A DNA stretch of 64,000 nt from the NCBI RefSeq assembly GCF_030271835.1, contig NZ_CP127389.1, positions 2,888,001 through 2,952,000 of the forward strand, read 5' to 3'. This DNA comes from Proteus appendicitidis (GTDB lineage: Bacteria > Pseudomonadota > Gammaproteobacteria > Enterobacterales > Enterobacteriaceae). Below, in pieces: positions 58,177-64,000 of the stretch (positions are counted from its first letter, which is position 1; the number at the start of each line of letters is the position of its first letter). The notes below the pieces were generated by a model, which searched no databases, was not told the origin of the DNA, and worked only from the letters and a program-made list of their open reading frames with translations. Position numbers and translations under genes: made by a program.

Positions 58177-59433
58177 TTAAAACTCTCTTTTTAGCCAGCC
58201 AGTGAGTTTCTTAAATAAACCACCGACAGCAGAGCGTTTCTCGGTTTCAGTTTCCTCACCAAAGTGAGATTCTTTACCGTAATGCAAGAGCCCAACCGCT
58301 GTTGAGTAGTAAGGATCCTGCGCATAATCTGTTAGCCCGGTAATATTTAACGGTTTACCGATCCGTACTTGCGTGTGGAAAACACGTTGAGCACATTCAA
58401 CAAGTCCATCAATCTGTGCAGCACCACCTGTTAGCACGATACCTGCGGCTAAATGATGCTTAATCCCTTGCTGGCGTAACTGTTCTTGAACTTTTAAAAT
58501 CTCTTCATTAACAAGATTGAGCAATTCGGTATAACGAGGCTCAATCACCTCAGCAAGAGTTTGTCGTTGCAGACTTCTTGGTGGTCTACCTCCGACGCTT
58601 GGAACTTCGACATTTTCATCTTTACCAACTAAAGATCCTAATGCACAACCATGGCGAACTTTGATAGCTTCAGCATCATTTGGCGGAGTGCCAAACGCGT
58701 AGGCGATATCACTGGTTACAACATTGCCTGCATAAGGAATAACGCGGGTATGTCTTAATGCTCCACCGGTATAAATAGCGATATCCATTGTACCGCCACC
58801 AATATCAACAACACACACACCTAGTTCACGTTCATCTTCTGTTAATACAGCGAAACTTGAAGCCAGTCCCGCAAAAATCAGTTGATCCACTTTTAACCCA
58901 CAGCGTTCAACTGCTTTTACAATATTCTTTGCCATGTCGTTATGGCAGGTAATCAAATGAACTTTAGCCTGCATACGCACGCCCGATAATCCAACTGGGT
59001 TTTTGATCCCTTCTTGATAATCAATGGCATACTCTTGCGGTATAACGTGTAAAACACGGTGTTCATCTTTTACTTTGACGGATTTCGCGGTATGAACCAC
59101 GCTATCAACATCATCTTGAGTCACTTCTTCTTCTGAAATTGGCACCATACCAATCTCATTTTGGCAACTGATATGCTTGCCTGATAACGCCAAATATACT
59201 GAAGATATTTGACAGTCAGCCATCAACTCAGCCTGATCTACCGCCCGTTGCACGCATTTTACGACGGATTCGAGATCATTAACGCCACCTTTATCCATGC
59301 CCCGAGATGGACAACTCCCCACCCCGATAATATTTACTACACCATCAGGCAGGATCTCACCGACAAGGGTGGCTACTTTGGCCGTACCAATCTCAAGACC
59401 AACTACTAATTTTCTGTCCGTCGCTTTGATCAT
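58177..59433 (-). CDS. ftsA: Cell division protein FtsA
   Basis: The 418-residue actin-like protein tethers FtsZ to the membrane and recruits later division proteins. Its ATPase motifs include VGLEIGTAKVATLVGE, VVDIGGGTMDIAIYTGG and LTGGAAQIDGL, and a C-terminal amphipathic membrane-targeting helix (FKKLTGWLKREF) is present. It starts at the ATG at 59433, 45 bases after the ftsQ stop. The order ftsQ-ftsA-ftsZ is conserved, and promoters for ftsA and ftsZ are expected inside the upstream genes as in E. coli. Confidence 0.97.
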   Translation of the reverse strand: MIKATDRKLVVGLEIGTAKVATLVGEILPDGVVNIIGVGSCPSRGMDKGGVNDLESVVKCVQRAVDQAELMADCQISSVYLALSGKHISCQNEIGMVPISEEEVTQDDVDSVVHTAKSVKVKDEHRVLHVIPQEYAIDYQEGIKNPVGLSGVRMQAKVHLITCHNDMAKNIVKAVERCGLKVDQLIFAGLASSFAVLTEDERELGVCVVDIGGGTMDIAIYTGGALRHTRVIPYAGNVVTSDIAYAFGTPPNDAEAIKVRHGCALGSLVGKDENVEVPSVGGRPPRSLQRQTLAEVIEPRYTELLNLVNEEILKVQEQLRQQGIKHHLAAGIVLTGGAAQIDGLVECAQRVFHTQVRIGKPLNITGLTDYAQDPYYSTAVGLLHYGKESHFGEETETEKRSAVGGLFKKLTGWLKREF

Positions 59434-59478
59434 TATTGTTCTGCCTTCGCCTTCATCGTGTCATCTGCCACGTCTTGT

Positions 59479-60264
59479 TTATTCATTCTCAAGTAATAAA
59501 GGAGCCCACCCGACTGCACCACCACTGTCATAACGCAGATCCACGTAATCAACCCGTTTATCTGTTTGTTGTTGCAGTATCGGATACAACTCAATAAAGC
59601 GAGCGATCCGTTTTTCGTTATCCTTACGACCTAACTCCAATCGGACATCATTGTCTAAAACTAATTGCCATCCTTGACGGGCAGACATTGACGCTGCTTT
59701 TAAATTCAGGTTACTCGCAAGAAGCTGATCTCTCATTGCCACATAACCTGACAACACCATTTTTTCGCTTCCTTGAGGACCATATAACAAAGGATAACTT
59801 CCTTTGGTTTCCAACTGCGTTGGCAGACTGAAAATACGCCCTTCTTTATCAAGAAAGTAAGTATCATTCCAACGGGTAAAGGGAACATACTCTACCAGAT
59901 GGATTTTAAGTTCATCAGGCCACTGTTTACGCACAGTGACTTGCCTAATCCATGGCATGCGTTCAATTTGTTGCTGAATGATATTCACATCCTGTGTCAT
60001 AAATGTGCCCGGCTGTCCTAAAGATAAAATGGCCTGACGCACGTCATCATTCGTTGTGTAATGTCGCTCACCTGTTAATACAAGTTTTGAGATTGGCAGA
60101 CGATTTGCGTCTTTCATCCAGTTAACCACTTGTATTCCACCCCAAATGATGGTGGCAATCACACATAAGAAAAAGATCAATCCTGATAAATAAGTACCAT
60201 TACTCGGTCTGTCAGAATGTTGCTTCTCTTTGTGTTCTTTTATATTTAGCGCTGCTTGTGACAT
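59479..60264 (-). CDS. ftsQ: Cell division protein FtsQ
   Basis: The 261-residue bitopic inner membrane protein links early and late divisome proteins (with FtsB and FtsL). It has a cytoplasmic tail of about 25 residues, one membrane helix (about 26-46, [19 protein letters not shown]), a POTRA domain ([23 protein letters not shown]) and a beta domain ending [16 protein letters not shown]. It is 15 residues shorter than E. coli FtsQ at the variable C-terminus. The ATG at 60264 lies one base after the stop codon of the preceding unknown gene, whose end supplies GAGGAG, so translation is coupled to that gene. Confidence 0.95.
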   Translation of the reverse strand: MSQAALNIKEHKEKQHSDRPSNGTYLSGLIFFLCVIATIIWGGIQVVNWMKDANRLPISKLVLTGERHYTTNDDVRQAILSLGQPGTFMTQDVNIIQQQIERMPWIRQVTVRKQWPDELKIHLVEYVPFTRWNDTYFLDKEGRIFSLPTQLETKGSYPLLYGPQGSEKMVLSGYVAMRDQLLASNLNLKAASMSARQGWQLVLDNDVRLELGRKDNEKRIARFIELYPILQQQTDKRVDYVDLRYDSGGAVGWAPLLLENE

Positions 60265-60265
60265 A

Positions 60266-60622
60266 TTAACCCACTAACTCCTCAGCAACGTTTAAATAAG
60301 AGAATCGCCCATCCTTTTGTCCGATATTCCAGCGATTAATATTTTTCCTACATATATATACTTTATGAACACTTTTAGGTTTGATAATTAAATCACTAAA
60401 TTGTTCAATCTGTTGAGAATTATTTACTTTAAAAGAAGAAATTGCGAATTTTTCTGCGTTTTTCTTACTTTTTAACTGAAATTTTTTCTCAATACAGATT
60501 TGAGCAAGCGAATTCTCGATCATTTTTTTCGCTAATACAGTGTTATTTTCCTCATAACACGCCATCATTACAGTTATTTTATTGACCATTTCACCATAAA
60601 TGATGTTCACTTGCTCAAACAT
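60266..60622 (-). CDS. Unknown 118-residue protein in place of ddlB
   Basis: I do not recognise this protein. It has 118 residues, is basic (15 Lys) and rich in Asn and Ile, has three cysteines (22, 43, 91) and no evident signal peptide or membrane helix. The first half is probably helical ([13 protein letters not shown] and [18 protein letters not shown]) and the second half more beta-like ([18 protein letters not shown]). It starts with ATG five bases after the murC stop, with GAGG from the murC end as ribosome site, and stops one base before ftsQ. Such packing argues strongly for a real, co-translated gene. The ATP-grasp ligase DdlB normally sits here, and none of its motifs is visible, so this is a replacement and not an obvious remnant. 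Confidence 0.75.
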   Translation of the reverse strand: MFEQVNIIYGEMVNKITVMMACYEENNTVLAKKMIENSLAQICIEKKFQLKSKKNAEKFAISSFKVNNSQQIEQFSDLIIKPKSVHKVYICRKNINRWNIGQKDGRFSYLNVAEELVG

Positions 60623-60627
60623 CCGTC

Positions 60628-62091
60628 TTAATCCTCGCTGAAAGATGGCTGTAATTTCGTATCTGCTAAGCGACGCGCTATTTTACCAATATTTCCAGCA
60701 CCTTGAACTAAAACAAGATCATTATCTGTTAATACACCTGCCAATATTGATGAAATATTAGTCACATCAGAAACCCAGATAGGATCTAGCTTCCCACGTT
60801 GGCGAATTGTTCGACAAAGTGAGCGACTATCGGCACCTGCAATAGGCGCTTCCCCAGCAGAATAAACATCTGTTAATAATAAAATATCAACCTGATTGAG
60901 AACAGTGGCAAAGTCTTCATATAAATCACGAGTACGTGTATAGCGATGAGGTTGGAAAATCATCACTAGACGTTTATCTGGCCATCCTGCTCTCGCTGCT
61001 TTAATCGTTGCATCAACTTCTGTTGGATGATGACCATAATCATCCACTAGCATTACCTCACCTTCTTGGCCATTAACATGCTCAAGACCGTAGTTACCTA
61101 AGAAATCAAAACGACGTCCGGTACCTTGGAAGTTAAGTAATGCCGCTAAAATATGTTCGTCAGCAATGCCTTCTTCTGTAGCGACAGCAACCGCAGCTGT
61201 TGCATTCAATGCGTTATGGCGACCGGGCGCATTTAATACCACTTGTAAATCTGGCATGCCTTCACGAGAAATAGTGAAAAAGCCTTGAGCGCCTTTTTGT
61301 TCATAATGCGTAATACGAACATCAGCATCTTCACTAAAGCCATAAGTCGTAATATAACGACCCACTTTAGGAATAATCGAACGAATGACATCGTCATCCA
61401 GACACATCACTGCACGACCATAGAATGGTAAATTGTGCAAAAAGGTAATAAACGTCTCTTTTAGATTGTCAAAATTACCGTGATATGTGTCCATATGGTC
61501 TGCTTCGATATTCGTAACGACCGCAACCATAGGTTGTAAATGTAAAAACGACGCATCGCTCTCATCAGCTTCAGCAATTAAATAACGACTGCAACCTAAG
61601 CGAGCATGAGTGCCAGCCGATTTAACAAGCCCCCCATTAACAAAAGTAGGATCTAAACCCGCTTGCGCATAAATATTTGAAATCATCGCTGTGGTTGTCG
61701 TTTTGCCATGAGTACCCGCAATCGCGACACCATGACGATAACGCATCAATTCAGCCAACATTTCAGCACGACGAATAACTGGGATACGCGCTTCTCTTGC
61801 TGCAATAATCTCTGGATTTTCAGCACTGATTGCTGTCGAAACCACAACAACACTTGCGCCACGAATATTTTCAGGGCGATGATTAAAATAGACTGTTGCG
61901 CCTAAGGCAACGAGCTGTTGTGTGACTACGTTTGGTGCTAAATCAGAACCGCTGATTTCATAACCCTCGTTAGCCAGCACTTCGGCAATTCCCCCCATAC
62001 CCGCACCACCGATGCCGATAAAGTGAATATGCTTAACTTTTCTCATTTCAGGCACAAACGATCTTAATTTTGCCAGTTGTTGTGTATTCAC
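60628..62091 (-). CDS. murC: UDP-N-acetylmuramate--L-alanine ligase
   Basis: The 487-residue Mur ligase adds L-alanine to UDP-MurNAc in peptidoglycan synthesis. The substrate domain has [14 protein letters not shown], the ATP loop is [14 protein letters not shown], and the segments [14 protein letters not shown] and [18 protein letters not shown] follow, with the C-terminal [14 protein letters not shown]. The start codon is GTG at 62091 ([11 protein letters not shown], as in E. coli). It lies 41 bases downstream of murG and is followed after five bases by the unknown gene where ddlB is expected. All catalytic motifs are intact. Confidence 0.97.
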   Translation of the reverse strand: MNTQQLAKLRSFVPEMRKVKHIHFIGIGGAGMGGIAEVLANEGYEISGSDLAPNVVTQQLVALGATVYFNHRPENIRGASVVVVSTAISAENPEIIAAREARIPVIRRAEMLAELMRYRHGVAIAGTHGKTTTTAMISNIYAQAGLDPTFVNGGLVKSAGTHARLGCSRYLIAEADESDASFLHLQPMVAVVTNIEADHMDTYHGNFDNLKETFITFLHNLPFYGRAVMCLDDDVIRSIIPKVGRYITTYGFSEDADVRITHYEQKGAQGFFTISREGMPDLQVVLNAPGRHNALNATAAVAVATEEGIADEHILAALLNFQGTGRRFDFLGNYGLEHVNGQEGEVMLVDDYGHHPTEVDATIKAARAGWPDKRLVMIFQPHRYTRTRDLYEDFATVLNQVDILLLTDVYSAGEAPIAGADSRSLCRTIRQRGKLDPIWVSDVTNISSILAGVLTDNDLVLVQGAGNIGKIARRLADTKLQPSFSED

Positions 62092-62132
62092 TATTTACTT
62101 CTTCACTCTAAGTTAATGGTTACAAGTTACGT

Positions 62133-63215
62133 TTATTTTTTTGCTACTTCGATTATCACATTCGCTACGCGCTCTGTAGCATCCGTAATCGCAACACTTT
62201 TTGCTTTCTCTGCCATCGCTAACAAGGTTTCTCTATCCCAATTTTTCAGGGTTTGTGCAATGACTTCTGGAGTTAAATCTTTTTGCTCAATAATCCGCGC
62301 TGCGCCCGCTTTTTCTAACGGCAGTGCATTCCAATATTGCTGTCTATCTTTGTGCTGGAAAGGAACAAAAATAGCGGGTAATCCCGCTGCGGCAATTTCG
62401 CTGACCGTTAATGCACCAGAACGACACACAACAACATCAGCCCATTGGTAAGCTTGCGCTATATCATCAATAAATTCAGTAACTTTATATTCAGATTTAA
62501 CTGAATTTTTTGCTAATTCGTTCTGATAGCGTGTTTTTGTATCACTTTCGCCACCTTTTCCTGCTTGATGCCAGATTGTAACATGCTCACCGAGTAAACC
62601 GGCAACTACGGGTAAGGTGTGATTTAAAATTCTAGCACCTTGGCTACCACCAATAATCAGTACTCGAACAGGTCCTGTTCTCTCTTTTAATCGTACTGAA
62701 GGTGCTTCAAGTGCCAAAACATCTTCACGAACAGGATTCCCCACAACAGGTGCTTTTGGGAATGCCCCCGGAAAAGCCTGTAATACACGTTTCGCAATTT
62801 TCGATAACCAGCGATTGGTTAATCCTGCGATACCATTTTGCTCATGCAAAATAACGGGTATTCCACACATCCAAGCAGCGACACCACCGGGACCTGAAAC
62901 ATACCCACCCATACCAAGTACAGCATCTGGCTGATAGCGCTTCATAATGGCGCGAGCTTGGAAAATCGCTTTAATAATACGAATAGGTGCTGCAATTAAC
63001 GCTTTAATACCTTTACCACGTAAACCTGAGATACGAATAAATTCAATTTCGATACCGTGCTTAGGAACTAAATCGGCTTCCATTCTATCTGCCGTTCCTA
63101 ACCATCGGATTTCCCAACCTTGAGATTGTAGATAATGAGCAACAGCTAATCCTGGGAATACATGCCCCCCAGTACCACCAGCCATAACCATTAAACGGCG
63201 TCTACGCTCGCTCAT
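62133..63215 (-). CDS. murG: UDP-GlcNAc:lipid I N-acetylglucosaminyltransferase MurG
   Basis: The 360-residue peripheral membrane glycosyltransferase (GT-B fold) converts lipid I to lipid II. The N-terminal loop [18 protein letters not shown] and [12 protein letters not shown] belong to the acceptor domain. [12 protein letters not shown] and [23 protein letters not shown] belong to the UDP-GlcNAc donor domain. AAGGAG precedes the ATG at 63215, which overlaps the ftsW stop by four bases (ATGA). Length and motifs match E. coli MurG. Confidence 0.97.
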   Translation of the reverse strand: MSERRRRLMVMAGGTGGHVFPGLAVAHYLQSQGWEIRWLGTADRMEADLVPKHGIEIEFIRISGLRGKGIKALIAAPIRIIKAIFQARAIMKRYQPDAVLGMGGYVSGPGGVAAWMCGIPVILHEQNGIAGLTNRWLSKIAKRVLQAFPGAFPKAPVVGNPVREDVLALEAPSVRLKERTGPVRVLIIGGSQGARILNHTLPVVAGLLGEHVTIWHQAGKGGESDTKTRYQNELAKNSVKSEYKVTEFIDDIAQAYQWADVVVCRSGALTVSEIAAAGLPAIFVPFQHKDRQQYWNALPLEKAGAARIIEQKDLTPEVIAQTLKNWDRETLLAMAEKAKSVAITDATERVANVIIEVAKK

Positions 63216-64000
63216 TTCGGGCTCCTTACAAACGCCTGAGCTTGTGCTAGACGTGTTTCATAATCAATTCGTAATAACATCACGATGGCAGTTGACATAA
63301 TAATCAAACTCGAACCACCGTAACTAATAAGAGGAAGGGTTAATCCCTTTGTTGGCAACATGCCTGCTGCAGCGCCTACATTCACCAATGATTGGAATGT
63401 AAACCAAATCCCGATAGAGCAAGCTAAAAAGCCTGAAAAACGTTGTTCGAGGATCAGCGCACGTCGTCCAATTTGCATCGCGCGAAAAGCGATGAAGAAT
63501 ACCATTAAAAGCACCAAAACCACACCGATATAACCAAGTTCTTCAGCTAAAATGGAGAAAATAAAGTCGGTATGTGCCTCTGGCAAATATTCTAGTTTTT
63601 GTACTGAGTTTCCTAAACCTTGTCCAAGTAAATCACCACGACCAAATGCCATTAGAGATTGTGTAAGCTGATAACCGCTACCAAATGGATCTTCCCAAGG
63701 TTCTAAGAAAGAAGTAATACGTCGAACACGGTAAGGTTCAACGATAATCAACATAACAACAGCGGCAATTCCTGAACCGATAATGGCTAAGAACTGCCAA
63801 ATTTTAGCACCCGCTAAAAATAACAGTGCTAATGTTGTTACGAATAAAACCACAACAGTTCCTAAGTCTGGTTGTAATAACAATAAAACAGCCAGTACTA
63901 ACATCACGCCCATCGGCTTACAGAAACCCCAAAAGTTATTGCGCACTTCTTCAACTTTTCGGACTAAATAGCTCGATAAATAACAAAACAGCGCAAGTTT
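63212..64000 (-). CDS. ftsW: Lipid II polymerase FtsW, C-terminal part (cut by window edge)
   Basis: This is the C-terminal 262 codons of FtsW, the SEDS-family peptidoglycan glycosyltransferase of the septum that works with FtsI. The reading frame is open to the last base of the window, so the gene continues to the right (full length about 400 residues). Visible parts include [16 protein letters not shown], the helix [20 protein letters not shown] with the conserved QPDLGT, the extracellular loop [22 protein letters not shown] with the SEDS catalytic Asp, and [20 protein letters not shown]. It overlaps murG by four bases. Confidence 0.96.
   Translation of the reverse strand, partial: KLALFCYLSSYLVRKVEEVRNNFWGFCKPMGVMLVLAVLLLLQPDLGTVVVLFVTTLALLFLAGAKIWQFLAIIGSGIAAVVMLIIVEPYRVRRITSFLEPWEDPFGSGYQLTQSLMAFGRGDLLGQGLGNSVQKLEYLPEAHTDFIFSILAEELGYIGVVLVLLMVFFIAFRAMQIGRRALILEQRFSGFLACSIGIWFTFQSLVNVGAAAGMLPTKGLTLPLISYGGSSLIIMSTAIVMLLRIDYETRLAQAQAFVRSPK

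Overview
The window looks like chromosome of an indole-positive Proteus (P. vulgaris group: vulgaris, hauseri, terrae or close relatives). The base composition is AT-rich and the housekeeping proteins are enterobacterial. It carries an HpmB/HpmA-type hemolysin pair and a complete tnaC-tnaA-tnaB tryptophanase locus. P. mirabilis, which is indole-negative, would not have the latter. The species call is inference; no marker gene here was compared by alignment.

Left part (1-24.4 kb). This part follows the E. coli 62-66 min gene order: ygfZ, the glycine cleavage operon gcvTHP, the ubiquinone and peptidase operon ygfB-pepP-ubiH-ubiI, zapA, 6S RNA, fau, serA, rpiA, argP, yggE, argO and mscS. The main interruption is a very AT-rich three-gene cassette (12.98-18.53 kb) between fau and serA. 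It encodes an ABC / HlyD-like adaptor / ABC type I secretion system, arranged like the MARTX exporter RtxB-RtxD-RtxE, with no substrate gene in the window.

Middle part (24.4-41.4 kb). The order switches to the E. coli 2-3 min region read in one block: yacL, acnB, lpdA, aceF, aceE, pdhR (with a perfect PdhR operator), ampD, the type IV pilus genes ppdD-hofB-hofC, coaE-zapD-yacG, and mutT. Compared with E. coli, nadC, ampE, aroP and guaC are missing from their usual places. The loss of nadC fits the classical nicotinate requirement of Proteus.

Accessory block (41.5-51.9 kb) between mutT and secA. It holds tnaB, tnaA, a 34-codon tnaC leader too short for ordinary gene calling, a CRP-type promoter, an AT-rich intergenic region of about 0.83 kb with several palindromes and repeats, and hpmB-hpmA.

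Right part (52-64 kb). This is secA with its arrest-peptide regulator secM, a divergent DciA/DUF721 gene, and the dcw cell-division and wall cluster (lpxC, ftsZ, ftsA, ftsQ, murC, murG, ftsW; ftsW runs off the window). The D-Ala-D-Ala ligase gene ddlB, expected between murC and ftsQ, is absent. A tightly packed 118-codon gene of unknown function occupies its place.

The strongest candidates for something undescribed are this small dcw-embedded gene, the orphan two-ABC secretion system with its Shine-Dalgarno-sequestering hairpin, and the unexplained 18-bp motif found upstream of acnB and twice near tna.
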